This document shows positions 9,319 to 18,038 of a stretch of DNA of 64,000 nt, piece after piece. The DNA is from JAFEDN01 sp965651935. Its GTDB lineage: Bacteria > Pseudomonadota > Gammaproteobacteria > Coxiellales > Coxiellaceae. A program made the position numbers and the translations under genes. Where the stretch lies: positions 62,001 through 126,000 of the forward strand of contig CBFGTC010000003.1 in NCBI GenBank assembly GCA_965651935.1, in the 5' to 3' direction. The notes under the pieces are model-generated. The model saw only the letters and a program-made list of their open reading frames with translations. It did no database searches and was not told the DNA's origin. Each line of letters starts with the position of its first letter. Within the stretch, counting starts at the first letter, position 1.

Positions 9319-9376
9319 ACCTCATAAAGTTGAGTTCCTTGACAGTCATATATAAATTTAACTAAGTAGGTCAATC

Positions 9377-10096
9377 ATGAAATATTTAACCATAATAAGC
9401 TTGTTTTCCAGCGTTTTAATGATTTCCCCCGCTTTGGCTTCTGATTCGACAGCCGTTCCTACGCCGTATAAAATTGTTGGCCCTAACTACTTTTATGTAT
9501 CGGCGGATGGCGGGTGGACCACCTTGCATACCCCAAGTCAAAACCTTCCCAACGCGCCTTATGTAATCGGCGCCACCAATTCTAACCATAGCGGAGGTTT
9601 AGGTGTTAGCATAGGTTATAGTCGGGCAATAATTCCCCTATTTTCATTAGGGCTAGAAGCCGGATATGATTACAATGGTCGTTCAAAATATACTCAAGAC
9701 TATTCAGGACCAGGGTTTACTAACGATACTATCCAATATGTCTTCACTTCCAAAGATTTCCATTTATTAGCGACGGGTAAAATGAATTTTAATGGCGGTC
9801 TAAATGTTTTTGGAAAGGCAGGTATGGCTCAAGTCCATCAAACTATGGACGGTGAGTATGGGCTGAATGCGTACAATCCCAATTATATTCCTGAAGGAAG
9901 CGTGGACGGGACTCGACCCATGGTCGCAGGAGGGATCGGTTACAATTATAAATTTATGGATATTTATGCGCAATATTCACATATTTTTGCAGCAAATGAA
10001 TCTGATTTTTCTGACTGGATTAATCACGACGGTGGAATGAGCGTGGTGAGTGTAGATGCCTTCAAATTAGGCTTAGCATTTGGCGTCAGAATCTAA
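9377..10096 (+). CDS. Outer-membrane beta-barrel protein
   Basis: A 239-residue exported protein with a clear signal peptide ending near ALA-SD (residue 21-22). The rest is made of alternating, aromatic-rich short strands and Gly/Asn/Asp-rich turns and ends in FGVRI, which resembles small 8-stranded barrels of the OmpA/OMP_b-brl type and the surface antigens of Legionella and Coxiella. The function (adhesion, antigen, small pore) cannot be read from the sequence. It has its own promoter and sits where yceD usually precedes rpmF. Confidence 0.75.
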   Translation: MKYLTIISLFSSVLMISPALASDSTAVPTPYKIVGPNYFYVSADGGWTTLHTPSQNLPNAPYVIGATNSNHSGGLGVSIGYSRAIIPLFSLGLEAGYDYNGRSKYTQDYSGPGFTNDTIQYVFTSKDFHLLATGKMNFNGGLNVFGKAGMAQVHQTMDGEYGLNAYNPNYIPEGSVDGTRPMVAGGIGYNYKFMDIYAQYSHIFAANESDFSDWINHDGGMSVVSVDAFKLGLAFGVRI

Positions 10097-10180
10097 ATAG
10101 AATTATTTAGGAGCTTGATTTTTAATCCTGAAGACGATACCATAGTGATCTTTTAATTATCATATCAATGGAGAAAGTCC

Positions 10181-10381
10181 ATGGCCGTACAAAAAAGCCG
10201 AGTTACCCGTTCAAGGCGTGGAATGCGCCGCTCGCATGATTCCATTACTGCATCTGCGCTTTCGGTCGATCAAATGACCGGAGAAACCCATCGTCGCCAT
10301 CATATTGCTCCTGACGGATATTATAAAGGCGAACTCGTCATTCAGGTTAAAGTCCCGGCTGAAAAAGAAAAAGAAGAATAA
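10181..10381 (+). CDS. rpmF: 50S ribosomal protein L32
   Basis: L32 is a small protein of the large ribosomal subunit. The 66-residue protein begins MAVQKSRVTRSRRGMRRSHD, which is diagnostic. The zinc-binding cysteines of the C+ form are missing, as in enterobacteria. GGAGAAAG precedes the ATG. It is followed after six bases by plsX, the usual rpmF-plsX-fab order. The yceD gene normally found just upstream is not here. Confidence 0.96.
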   Translation: MAVQKSRVTRSRRGMRRSHDSITASALSVDQMTGETHRRHHIAPDGYYKGELVIQVKVPAEKEKEE

Positions 10382-10387
10382 TAATCC

Positions 10388-11404
10388 ATGGTCAAGACCA
10401 TTGCGCTGGATGCCATGGGCGGTGACCGTGGCCCTGGGGTGGTAATTCCTGCCGGTTTGCAAATTTTGAAAAAATTTCCTGATTTGCATCTCATTTTTGT
10501 CGGCAAAGAAGAAATCCTTTTCCCATTTTTAAAAAACGAAGGTGCACCTTTAAAAGCACGTTGGGAAATATCTCCTGCCAGCGAAGAAGTGGGCATGGAT
10601 GAACCCCCTGCCGCCGCATTGCGATTCAAAAAAAATTCCTCCATGCGTGTCGCCATTAACTTGGTCAAAGAACAGCGAGCCCAAGCTTGCGTGAGTGCAG
10701 GCAACACCGGCGCCCTGATGGCCACTTCTCGCTTTGTACTAAAAACCATCCCTGGAATTGACAGGCCAGCCATTATCACCCGCTTCCCTACACTAATAGA
10801 AAATCAAGAAGTGCGTATGTTAGATTTGGGAGCGAATGTCGAATCCAGCATTGAACATTTGTGCCAATTTGCCATGATGGGTTCAGTATTCGCCAAAGCC
10901 GTGGATAACATCCCTAACCCTCGCGTCGGACTGCTCAATATCGGTGAAGAATCGATCAAGGGTAATGAACAAGTAAAGCAAACCGCAGAATTATTGGGAA
11001 AAAACAAAGATATTAATTACATTGGATTTGTAGAGGGCAATACCCTATTTGAAGGCAAGGCCGATGTAGTCGTGTGCGATGGATTTATCGGCAATATCAC
11101 CTTAAAAGCAGCGGAAGGCGTAGCTCATCTCATTGCCCATTACACCAAACAAGCTTTTTCGCAAAATTGGCTCACAAAATTAGCGGCTTTGCCAGCCCTA
11201 CCGGTCTTATCTCAACTAAAAAAAAAATTAGACCCGCAAAGATATAATGGCGCAATTTTATTAGGACTTAAAGGTGTGGTAGTAAAAAGTCATGGCGGCG
11301 CAGGGGTCATTGGATTTGCCGCTGCCATTGAAGAAGCATTTTTAGAAATTGGCAAAAATATACCGGTATTATTAGAACAAGGGTTGTCCAATGAAATACA
11401 GTAA
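10388..11404 (+). CDS. plsX: Phosphate acyltransferase PlsX
   Basis: PlsX converts acyl-ACP to acyl-phosphate, the donor for the first acylation of glycerol-3-phosphate in phospholipid synthesis; it is a peripheral membrane enzyme. The 338-residue protein has the N-terminal ALDAMGGDRGPG motif and the conserved SAGNTGALMA segment. It overlaps fabH by 14 bases, so the two are probably translated together. The context (rpmF upstream, fabH-fabD downstream) is the standard fatty-acid and phospholipid cluster. Confidence 0.96.
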   Translation: MVKTIALDAMGGDRGPGVVIPAGLQILKKFPDLHLIFVGKEEILFPFLKNEGAPLKARWEISPASEEVGMDEPPAAALRFKKNSSMRVAINLVKEQRAQACVSAGNTGALMATSRFVLKTIPGIDRPAIITRFPTLIENQEVRMLDLGANVESSIEHLCQFAMMGSVFAKAVDNIPNPRVGLLNIGEESIKGNEQVKQTAELLGKNKDINYIGFVEGNTLFEGKADVVVCDGFIGNITLKAAEGVAHLIAHYTKQAFSQNWLTKLAALPALPVLSQLKKKLDPQRYNGAILLGLKGVVVKSHGGAGVIGFAAAIEEAFLEIGKNIPVLLEQGLSNEIQ

Positions 11405-12347
11405 AATTGCAGGTGTGGGTTCTTATCTGCCAAAAAAAATACTGAGCAATGCTGATTTAGAAAAAATAGTAGACACTACCGATGAATGGATTCTCCAGCG
11501 TGTAGGAATTCGTCAACGCCATATAGTCGATGAGAGCGAAGACACGGTTTCTATTATGTCTGTCAAAGCTGCTCGTCAGGCCTTAGAGAATGCTCAAATA
11601 GAGCCCAATGATATCGACCTGATTATAGCCTGTACCACCACCAATGATTATTTATTTCCTGGAGCAGCATGCATTGTGCAACAACAACTCGGCATTGATA
11701 ACGATTGCCCGGCTTTCGATTTAAATGCGGCTTGCGCTGGATTTATTTATGGTTTAAGCGTGGTTGATCAATTTATCAAAACACAATCCATTCGCCGGGC
11801 TTTAGTGATAGGCGTCGATGCCCTAACCAAAGCAGTAGACTGGAAAGATCGCAGCACTTGCGTCTTATTTGGAGACGGTGCAGGAGCAGTAGTCATAGAA
11901 TCTTCAGACGAGCCTGGCATACTCGCCACCCATATTCATTCTGCAGGACGTTATACCGAGGCATTACATTCTAAAAGTCCTCTATGGGAGCGGCGAAATC
12001 CAAGCATACACATGAAAGGAAATACGGTTTTTAAAATCGCCGTTACTCAATTGGGAAGTATTGTTGATGAAACTTTGGCTAAGAGTGGCTTAAAAAAAGA
12101 AGATGTAGACTGGCTGATACCTCATCAAGCGAATTCACGCATTATTGAAGCGACCGCCAAGCGGTTAGGTTTACCCATGGAAAGGGTGATACTCACGGTA
12201 GCAGAGCATGGCAATACGTCTGCCGGATCTGTGCCTTTAGCGTTGGATCATGCTTTAAAACAAGGCAAAATTAAACGCGGAGAAATACTCATGCTGGAAG
12301 CTTTTGGAGCCGGACTTTCTTGGGGATCTGTATTAGTCAAATACTAA
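11391..12347 (+). CDS. fabH: 3-oxoacyl-ACP synthase III (FabH)
   Basis: FabH condenses acetyl-CoA with malonyl-ACP to start type II fatty acid synthesis. All three catalytic residues are present: C115 in NAACAGF, H245 in PHQAN and N275 in EHGNTSAGS. The 318-residue length is normal. It begins inside plsX and is followed by fabD nine bases after its stop. Confidence 0.97.
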   Translation: MKYSKIAGVGSYLPKKILSNADLEKIVDTTDEWILQRVGIRQRHIVDESEDTVSIMSVKAARQALENAQIEPNDIDLIIACTTTNDYLFPGAACIVQQQLGIDNDCPAFDLNAACAGFIYGLSVVDQFIKTQSIRRALVIGVDALTKAVDWKDRSTCVLFGDGAGAVVIESSDEPGILATHIHSAGRYTEALHSKSPLWERRNPSIHMKGNTVFKIAVTQLGSIVDETLAKSGLKKEDVDWLIPHQANSRIIEATAKRLGLPMERVILTVAEHGNTSAGSVPLALDHALKQGKIKRGEILMLEAFGAGLSWGSVLVKY

Positions 12348-12356
12348 GGTATGATC

Positions 12357-13262
12357 ATGACAAAACTCGCAGTGGTTTTCCCGGGACAAGGTTCTCAATC
12401 ATTAGGGATGTTAAATTCTTGGCAAGAAATCAGTCTATTCCGTGACACGTTTGTCGAAGTCAGCGATATATTGGGCTATGATTTGTGGGAACTGGCGCAA
12501 TCTGGCCCAGAAGAAAAATTAAACCGGACCGAATTCACCCAACCGGTATTATTAACTACCGAAATCGCCTTATGGCGGTATTTCCAATCTCACAATAATC
12601 AGCAGCCCGAATTTTTAGCAGGCCATAGCCTGGGAGAATATAGCGCTTTAGTGGCGGCTGAATCATTGTCATTGGCTGACGCGGTTAGATTAGTAGCTAA
12701 ACGTGGCCAATATATGCAAGGGGCCGTGCCCGCGGGTATTGGCGCAATGGCCGCCATTGTTGGGTTAGATAATGACAAGATTGAGGAAATTTGTCAGGCT
12801 TGCCGGCACAATGACGAAGTTTTAAATGCAGCAAATTTCAATTCAATTGGACAAACAGTCATAGCCGGCCATGCTTTAGCAGTAGACCGAGCGGTGGAGT
12901 TGGCCTCATCTCAAGGTGCTAAGATCGCTAAACGAATACCGGTCAGTGTTCCTTCGCACTGCCAGCTCATGGAAGAAGCCGCATCTAAATTAGAAAAAGA
13001 TTTAGCACAAACTCAAATCCATCCACCTAAAATGACTGTTATCCACAATTTTGATGTGAGCGCTCATACCGATCCTCAAATTATCCGCCAGATTTTATTG
13101 AAGCAATTGACCAACCCGGTCCGATGGGTTGAAACAATTCAATTTTTTGAAAAACAAGGGATTCAAACGATCATAGAGTGCGGCCCTGGTAAAGTGTTAA
13201 GCGGTCTAAACAAGCGAATCAGCTCCTCTATCACCAATCATTCCATCGTTATTTCTCACTGA
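12357..13262 (+). CDS. fabD: Malonyl-CoA:ACP transacylase FabD
   Basis: FabD moves the malonyl group from CoA to acyl carrier protein. The nucleophile S91 is in GHSLGEY, and the partner histidine H201 is in VPSHCQLM. I start the gene at ATG 12357 (301 residues), because AAGG at 12346-12349 is seven bases upstream; an ATG at 12351 in the same frame is too close to it. The next gene is not fabG as usual but a secreted NTF2-like protein after a 165-base gap. Confidence 0.95.
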   Translation: MTKLAVVFPGQGSQSLGMLNSWQEISLFRDTFVEVSDILGYDLWELAQSGPEEKLNRTEFTQPVLLTTEIALWRYFQSHNNQQPEFLAGHSLGEYSALVAAESLSLADAVRLVAKRGQYMQGAVPAGIGAMAAIVGLDNDKIEEICQACRHNDEVLNAANFNSIGQTVIAGHALAVDRAVELASSQGAKIAKRIPVSVPSHCQLMEEAASKLEKDLAQTQIHPPKMTVIHNFDVSAHTDPQIIRQILLKQLTNPVRWVETIQFFEKQGIQTIIECGPGKVLSGLNKRISSSITNHSIVISH

Positions 13263-13294
13263 TAATTCGCGAACAGAAGTCAGAAGTTAACTGC

Positions 13295-13323
13295 CATCCT
13301 GCGACTTGATCACGGGATCTTTT
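13295..13323 (+). repeat. Dispersed REP-like palindrome, copy 1
   Basis: A copy of a short repeat of consensus form GTCATCCCGCGGCTTG-TC-CGCGGGATC, here with CTTGATCACGGGATCT in the right half. It lies between fabD and the NTF2-like gene. Other copies are at 19797, 36437 and 43126, all outside genes. Confidence 0.6.
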
Positions 13324-13427
13324 ACTCTTTGAACGGCTCTTGCGAGTAGACAAATCGACAAGCTCGTGTGAAAATAAAATGTTTTTGCTCCAGGGACTTG
13401 GATTGTTAATTATTTGAGGAGAATCTT

Positions 13428-13895
13428 ATGAAGAAAAATATTTTATGTGTTGTTTTCATTTCCGCCATGTTGATGGTATCCATTGCATTTGGCGATGTAG
13501 AGGAAGAACAGCAAATTCGCAAGTCTTATTATCAATGGGTACATGCATTGGAAACAGCTAAGGGGGATCCGGCTGCAGTCGTTTCTTTGTATGCTCCTAA
13601 AGCCATTTTATTAGCCACTTTGTCACCACTGCCATTAACAACACCAGAAGAATTGGAACGTTATTTCTCCAAATTAACTTCCAATAAAAATCTTAAAGTT
13701 GAAACTAAGCAAATGATATTACAGTTTTTTCCTGATATCGCAATTTTAAGCGGAATTTATGTTTTTAATTACACGGATAAAAATAATAAACCGGTATCAC
13801 TCGAAGCCCGTTACAGCTTTGTTTACCATGAATCACAGGGTAAATGGTTGATTGTAAACCACCATTCCTCTCTCATCCCACCCTCAACTTATTAA
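13428..13895 (+). CDS. Secreted NTF2-like (SnoaL/DUF4440-type) protein
   Basis: A 155-residue protein with a signal peptide (cleavage near AFG-DV, residue 22) followed by a single NTF2-like fold: an N-terminal helix QQIRKSYYQWVHAL, a middle segment with DPAAVVSLYAPKAIL, and a closing strand KWLIVNHHSS typical of the SgcJ/EcaC/CaMKII-association branch. The fold serves both enzymes and binding proteins, so no reaction can be named. It interrupts the fab cluster between fabD and fabG, has a GAGGAG ribosome binding site, and ends 20 bases before fabG. Confidence 0.75.
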   Translation: MKKNILCVVFISAMLMVSIAFGDVEEEQQIRKSYYQWVHALETAKGDPAAVVSLYAPKAILLATLSPLPLTTPEELERYFSKLTSNKNLKVETKQMILQFFPDIAILSGIYVFNYTDKNNKPVSLEARYSFVYHESQGKWLIVNHHSSLIPPSTY

Positions 13896-13915
13896 ATAAA
13901 CTTAATGGAGAAATT

Positions 13916-14659
13916 ATGCTTTTAACAGAAAAAGTGGCGCTAGTGACTGGAGCAAGCCGAGGCATTGGCCGTGCTATAGCGCTCGCTTTAGGGCGTGCAG
14001 GCACTCGCATCATTGGTACCGCCACGACCTCCGAGGGAGCTCAGAAAATCACCACTTTTCTGCAAGAAGCTAAAATTGAAGGGGGAGGGTATGTATTGGA
14101 TGTTCGTCAATTCCAATCCATACCCACTCTCATCACTCAAGCACAAAGTGAATGGGGACCGATCTCTATTCTGGTGAATAATGCGGGAGTGCATCGAGAT
14201 AATTTATTATTGAGGATGAAAGAAGAACAATGGAATGAAGTGATTGAGACTAATTTATCTGCTGTGTTCCATATGAGTAAAACCTGTTTAAAGTCCATGG
14301 TGAAACAGCGCAATGGTCGCATTATCAATATCACTTCTGTGGTTGGTGTGATGGGTAATCCTGGTCAAGTTAATTATTGTGCAGCTAAGGCTGGGATTAT
14401 TGGGTTCACTAAAGCTTTGGCTTTGGAAATGGCCGCTTATGGCATCACGGTCAATGCCGTAGCCCCTGGTTTTATTGAAACGGACATGACTAGTCAGCTT
14501 GCTCCCGAACAACGTGAGTGGATACATAATAAAATTCCAATGAAACGCTCAGGAGTGGTTGAGGATATTGCCGAGACTGTGCTATTTTTGGCATCTGAAA
14601 AATCAGCTTATATAACCGGCCAAACATTACATATCAATGGCGGGATGTACATGGGTTAG
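13916..14659 (+). CDS. fabG: 3-oxoacyl-ACP reductase FabG
   Basis: FabG is the NADPH-dependent reductase of the fatty acid elongation cycle. The cofactor motif TGASRGIG is at 11-18, the NNAG motif at 88-91, and the catalytic tetrad N113, S141, Y154, K158 is complete. The start at ATG 13916 gives 247 residues, the family length, with AATGGAG upstream; an in-frame extension to 13844 runs over the preceding gene and has no family support. The C-terminal NGGMYM is typical. Confidence 0.96.
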   Translation: MLLTEKVALVTGASRGIGRAIALALGRAGTRIIGTATTSEGAQKITTFLQEAKIEGGGYVLDVRQFQSIPTLITQAQSEWGPISILVNNAGVHRDNLLLRMKEEQWNEVIETNLSAVFHMSKTCLKSMVKQRNGRIINITSVVGVMGNPGQVNYCAAKAGIIGFTKALALEMAAYGITVNAVAPGFIETDMTSQLAPEQREWIHNKIPMKRSGVVEDIAETVLFLASEKSAYITGQTLHINGGMYMG

Positions 14660-14759
14660 AGAATTTTCATATTTTCGCTTCATCCATTCCGGGCAATTGG
14701 TTTGCCATATAAACAAAATGGCGATTACCATCCTTGATCGGAAATTGCTGGAAATTTGT

Positions 14760-14788
14760 TTGAGATTAAATGTTTTGCCGGGTATAAT
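14760..14788 (+). promoter_or_regulatory. Promoter of acpP
   Basis: TTGAGA (14760-14765) and a perfect TATAAT (14783-14788) are 17 bases apart. This is the best sigma-70 site I found in the window. acpP is known to need very high expression and its own promoter in other bacteria. Confidence 0.75.
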
Positions 14789-14828
14789 AGGCGAGGTCGT
14801 AACTTTTAATTTTAATGAGGAAAGAATT

Positions 14829-15083
14829 ATGGCAGCAAGTGTTGCAGAACGTGTCAAAAAGATCGTGGTAGAACAATTGGGGGTTAAAGAAGAAGATATC
14901 TCCAATAATTCTTCCTTTGTGGATGATTTGGGAGCAGATTCTTTAGACACCGTTGAACTAGTCATGGCCTTGGAAGAAGAATTTGGTATCGAAATTCAAG
15001 ATGAAGAAGCCGAAAAAATTACTACTATTCAACAAGCAATTGATTTTATTGAAAAACAAAAGCAAAAAGAAAAAGTAGCCTAA
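14829..15083 (+). CDS. acpP: Acyl carrier protein
   Basis: ACP carries growing acyl chains on a 4'-phosphopantetheine arm. The attachment site S38 is in the GADSLD motif, and the 84-residue acidic protein has the usual LGVKEEDI and FGIEI segments. The ATG at 14829 follows GAGGAAAG and the strong promoter at 14760-14788; the longer open frame from 14637 overlaps fabG and is not the gene. fabF begins one base after the stop codon. Confidence 0.97.
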   Translation: MAASVAERVKKIVVEQLGVKEEDISNNSSFVDDLGADSLDTVELVMALEEEFGIEIQDEEAEKITTIQQAIDFIEKQKQKEKVA

Positions 15084-15084
15084 A

Positions 15085-16326
15085 ATGTGCTCTGATAAAA
15101 AAAGAGTTGTAGTGACTGGGTTGGGTATTGTCAGCCCAGTCGGCAATGATGTTTCGTCTGCTTGGAAATATTTATGCGAAGGCCGCAGCGGAGTTGCCGC
15201 TATCACGTCATTCGACACCAGTCTGTTCCCTACTAAAATTGCGGCGCAAGTCCGAGGCTTTAATCCTTTATTGAGTTTATCTGATAAGGAAGTCCGCCGC
15301 ACGGATTTGTTTGTTCAGTACGCCGTGGAAGCGGCGCGCCAAGCCATGTTGGACTCGGGCTTGTCCGTGACGGAAGAACTCTCTCCTCGGATAGGCGTCG
15401 CTATCGGTTCAGGAATTGGCGGTCTTCCGGGTATCCAGGAAAATAGTTTTTCCTTAGAGCACGGCGGTCCTCGAAAAATTTCGCCCTTCTTTATACCCGG
15501 CAGCATTATTAATATGGCTCCGGGATTAGTCTCCATGAAACACCATTTGATGGGGCCCAATATTTCAATAGTCACCGCTTGCACTACCGGCGCCCATAAC
15601 ATCGGCCATGCGGCACGAATTATCAGTTATGGCGATGCTGAAGTAATGCTGGCAGGCGGTGCGGAAATGTCCACCATCCCATTGGGGATAGGGGGATTCA
15701 ATGCCATTAAGGCCTTATCTACTCGTAATGATCAACCTGAAAAAGCATGCCGTCCTTGGGATAAAGAGCGTGACGGATTTGTGTTAGGCGAAGGCGCCGG
15801 CGTGTTAATTTTAGAAGAATTTGAGTTTGCAAAACGTCGTGGAGCTCGAATATATGCTGAATTGTCCGGCTTTGGTATGAGTGGCGATGCTTACCACATG
15901 ACGGCCCCATGTCCAGATGGCGCAGGATTTGTTATCTCCATGAAAAATGCATTACAAGATGCACGAATATCACCCGAACAAGTGGATTACATTAATGCCC
16001 ACGCCACCTCTACCATGGCTGACGTCATCGAAACTTTAGCTGTTAAGCGCACATTCGGTGATCATGCTTATAAACTATGCGTCAGTTCCACCAAATCCAT
16101 GACTGGACATTTATTAGGCGCTGCCGGTGCAGTGGAAGCTATTTTTTCAATTTTAGCCATTCAAGACCAAATCGCCCCACCGACCATCAATCTGGAAAAT
16201 CCGGATGAAGACTGCGACTTAGACTTTGTCGCGAATACAGCCCAGTCACGTAAGATTGATGTGGCCCTGTCCAATTCCTTTGGCTTTGGCGGGACAAATG
16301 GGACATTAATTTTTCGGCGATTATAA
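15085..16326 (+). CDS. fabF: 3-oxoacyl-ACP synthase II (FabF)
   Basis: FabF elongates acyl-ACP with malonyl-ACP. The catalytic triad is C166 (TACTTGAHN), H306 (NAHATST) and H342 (TGHLLGAAGA), and the protein has the normal length of 413 residues. It closes the fab cluster. No fabA, fabB or fabZ lies in the window; unsaturated chains might partly come from the desaturase at 24620 (inference). Confidence 0.97.
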   Translation: MCSDKKRVVVTGLGIVSPVGNDVSSAWKYLCEGRSGVAAITSFDTSLFPTKIAAQVRGFNPLLSLSDKEVRRTDLFVQYAVEAARQAMLDSGLSVTEELSPRIGVAIGSGIGGLPGIQENSFSLEHGGPRKISPFFIPGSIINMAPGLVSMKHHLMGPNISIVTACTTGAHNIGHAARIISYGDAEVMLAGGAEMSTIPLGIGGFNAIKALSTRNDQPEKACRPWDKERDGFVLGEGAGVLILEEFEFAKRRGARIYAELSGFGMSGDAYHMTAPCPDGAGFVISMKNALQDARISPEQVDYINAHATSTMADVIETLAVKRTFGDHAYKLCVSSTKSMTGHLLGAAGAVEAIFSILAIQDQIAPPTINLENPDEDCDLDFVANTAQSRKIDVALSNSFGFGGTNGTLIFRRL

Positions 16327-16327
16327 T

Positions 16328-17398
16328 GTGTGTTTACGCAAGCTTATATTGTGCCTAATCTCATTTATTTTTTTAGGGGTTGGTATATGGCAAGGCTGGA
16401 TTTGGCGAAATTTTGCCCAAACTCCCTTTGACAATGCGGTTAACACCACGATTATTGTTTCCCCTAACTCTACTTTATGGGACCTTGCCAGTGAACTTGA
16501 ACAGCGCGGTCTATTAACCCGCCCACGGATGTTCATTATTCTGGCGCGGCAAATGGGTTATGCTAGCAAGCTTCATATAGGCGAATATGCCATACAAGCT
16601 AAAACAACTCCCCAAAAATTATTGAGTGACATTGCCGCGGGCAAAGTAGTGATGCGCAAGCTCACTCTGGTAGAAGGGACTACTATGCGCCAAATACGAG
16701 AAATTTTGGCGAACAACAATGCTTTAAAACACGTTGCAACTCAGCAGACCGATGCGGAGTTGATGGCGTCCCTAGGCCATCCTGGAGAATTATCGGAAGG
16801 ACGTTTTTTTCCCGATACGTATTTATATACTTGGGGAAATAAAGACATGGTCATTCTACGGCAAGCTTATCAACGTATGGCGGATTTATTAACCAAAGAA
16901 TGGCAGCAGCGAGAACCCAATCTGCCTTATAAGACGCCAGATGAAGCTTTAATTGTGGCTTCTTTGGTGGAAAGCGAAGCAGTACTGGCTTCCGAAAGAA
17001 CCTTGATTGCAGGAGTCATTATTCGCCGTCTACAACAAAATATGAATTTGCAAGTTGACCCCACCGTCACTTACGGCGTGGGCAAACCGTTTGGTTCGCC
17101 TATCACCTTAGAAGATTTACGCAACGATAACCCTTACAACACTTATTTGCATAAAGGTCTTCCTCCCACGCCAATTAACATGCCCAGCGCAGCCTCCGTT
17201 TACGCTGCATTACACCCTGCTTCGGGAGATTCGCTTTACTATGTTTCACAAGGCAACGGCAGCCATAAATTTTCAGCCACTTACGCTGAACATTTGAAAG
17301 CAGTAAAACAATATCGACAGATTAAAAAAACTGAAGAAAATCAGAAAAAATGGCTGGGTTTAGGTTTATTTATTTTTCGCAGCGCAGGGATATATTAA
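16328..17398 (+). CDS. mltG: Endolytic murein transglycosylase MltG
   Basis: MltG cuts nascent glycan strands and sets their length; it is anchored in the inner membrane. The 356-residue protein has one N-terminal membrane segment (about 5-24), a LysM-like part and the YceG catalytic domain, with the catalytic glutamate E215 in ASLVESEA. The start is GTG at 16328, one base after the fabF stop; the ATG at 16326 is in another frame and soon ends. The fabF-mltG-tmk-holB-tatD order is the same as in E. coli apart from pabC. Confidence 0.93.
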   Translation: MCLRKLILCLISFIFLGVGIWQGWIWRNFAQTPFDNAVNTTIIVSPNSTLWDLASELEQRGLLTRPRMFIILARQMGYASKLHIGEYAIQAKTTPQKLLSDIAAGKVVMRKLTLVEGTTMRQIREILANNNALKHVATQQTDAELMASLGHPGELSEGRFFPDTYLYTWGNKDMVILRQAYQRMADLLTKEWQQREPNLPYKTPDEALIVASLVESEAVLASERTLIAGVIIRRLQQNMNLQVDPTVTYGVGKPFGSPITLEDLRNDNPYNTYLHKGLPPTPINMPSAASVYAALHPASGDSLYYVSQGNGSHKFSATYAEHLKAVKQYRQIKKTEENQKKWLGLGLFIFRSAGIY

Positions 17399-17399
17399 T

Positions 17400-18038
17400 A
17401 TGACGTCTCAAAATTCTGGATATTTTATTTCTTTTGAAGGCATTGAAGGAGTGGGTAAAAGTACCGCGATTAAATTTTTCAATAATCAACTGACCCGCCG
17501 CAATATTCCATTTGTCATGAATCGTGAGCCGGGTGGAGTAAAAATTTCTGAAAGTATCCGCCACGTTTTGTTAGCCCATTATACTGAAGCAATGACATTG
17601 GATACGGAATTGCTATTAATGTTCGCCTGTCGCGCTCAAAATATAGAACAAGTGATCCGTCCCGCCTTACAACGCGGCGAGTGGGTCATTTCGGATCGAT
17701 TTACCGATGCCAGCTACGCCTACCAAGGTTTTGGCCGTGGTATGCCTTTACCGAGAATTACGGAATTAGCCAATTGGGTGCACGGCTCTTTAACCCCGGA
17801 TATCACTTTTTTATTGGATGCTCCCGCCACGGTTGGTATTGAGCGTTTGAAAAATCGCCGTAGCAAGGACCGGATTGAAAGTGAAAGAATTGAATTTTTT
17901 GAACGCGTCAGACAAGGCTATCTGCAATTAGCCGCTCAATCACCGCAACGTTTTCGGGTAATCAATGCGAATACGACTTTATCTGAAGTCCAAAACCAGC
18001 TTCTGACAGAATTGAAGAATTTAGGTGAAAATCGGTGA
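17400..18038 (+). CDS. tmk: Thymidylate kinase
   Basis: Tmk phosphorylates dTMP to dTDP. The P-loop GIEGVGKS is at 14-21 and the DR(F/Y/H) motif is in SDRFTDASYAYQG. The 212-residue length is normal. It begins one base after mltG and overlaps holB by four bases. Confidence 0.96.
   Translation: MTSQNSGYFISFEGIEGVGKSTAIKFFNNQLTRRNIPFVMNREPGGVKISESIRHVLLAHYTEAMTLDTELLLMFACRAQNIEQVIRPALQRGEWVISDRFTDASYAYQGFGRGMPLPRITELANWVHGSLTPDITFLLDAPATVGIERLKNRRSKDRIESERIEFFERVRQGYLQLAAQSPQRFRVINANTTLSEVQNQLLTELKNLGENR

Larger units (their letters stand above)
8891..9376 (+). other. 486-base noncoding stretch with stem-loops and the upstream region of the OMP gene
   Basis: I see no convincing gene. It holds two related imperfect palindromes (8933-8967 and 9247-9279, both AAGCAATTCC followed by GCGAGAATT), a third inverted repeat GAAAGGGG/CCCCTTTC at about 9173-9206, several GGA triplets in the 9170-9250 part, and a sigma-70-like promoter at 9290-9318 for the following OMP gene. 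A tRNA array, present after csrA in E. coli, is absent. The 9150-9280 segment could be an untranslated RNA or a decayed repeat element; neither is proven. Confidence 0.5.

Noticed and set aside
9339..9355. Promoter with TTGACA at 9339 for the OMP gene
   Set aside because: TTGACA is perfect, but the only TATA-like hexamer is four to five bases away and nothing fits at 16-18 bases; the site at 9290-9318 is better.
8891..9376. tRNA genes after csrA
   Set aside because: No cloverleaf, T-loop or CCA end could be found; TTCGATC near 8962 is isolated.
10342..10779. A 145-codon minus-strand frame
   Set aside because: Lies fully antisense to rpmF/plsX, has no ribosome binding site and no family features, while plsX is certain.
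14637..14828. N-terminal extension of ACP by 64 codons
   Set aside because: ACP is about 80 residues; the extension overlaps fabG, and a strong promoter and ribosome binding site lie inside it.
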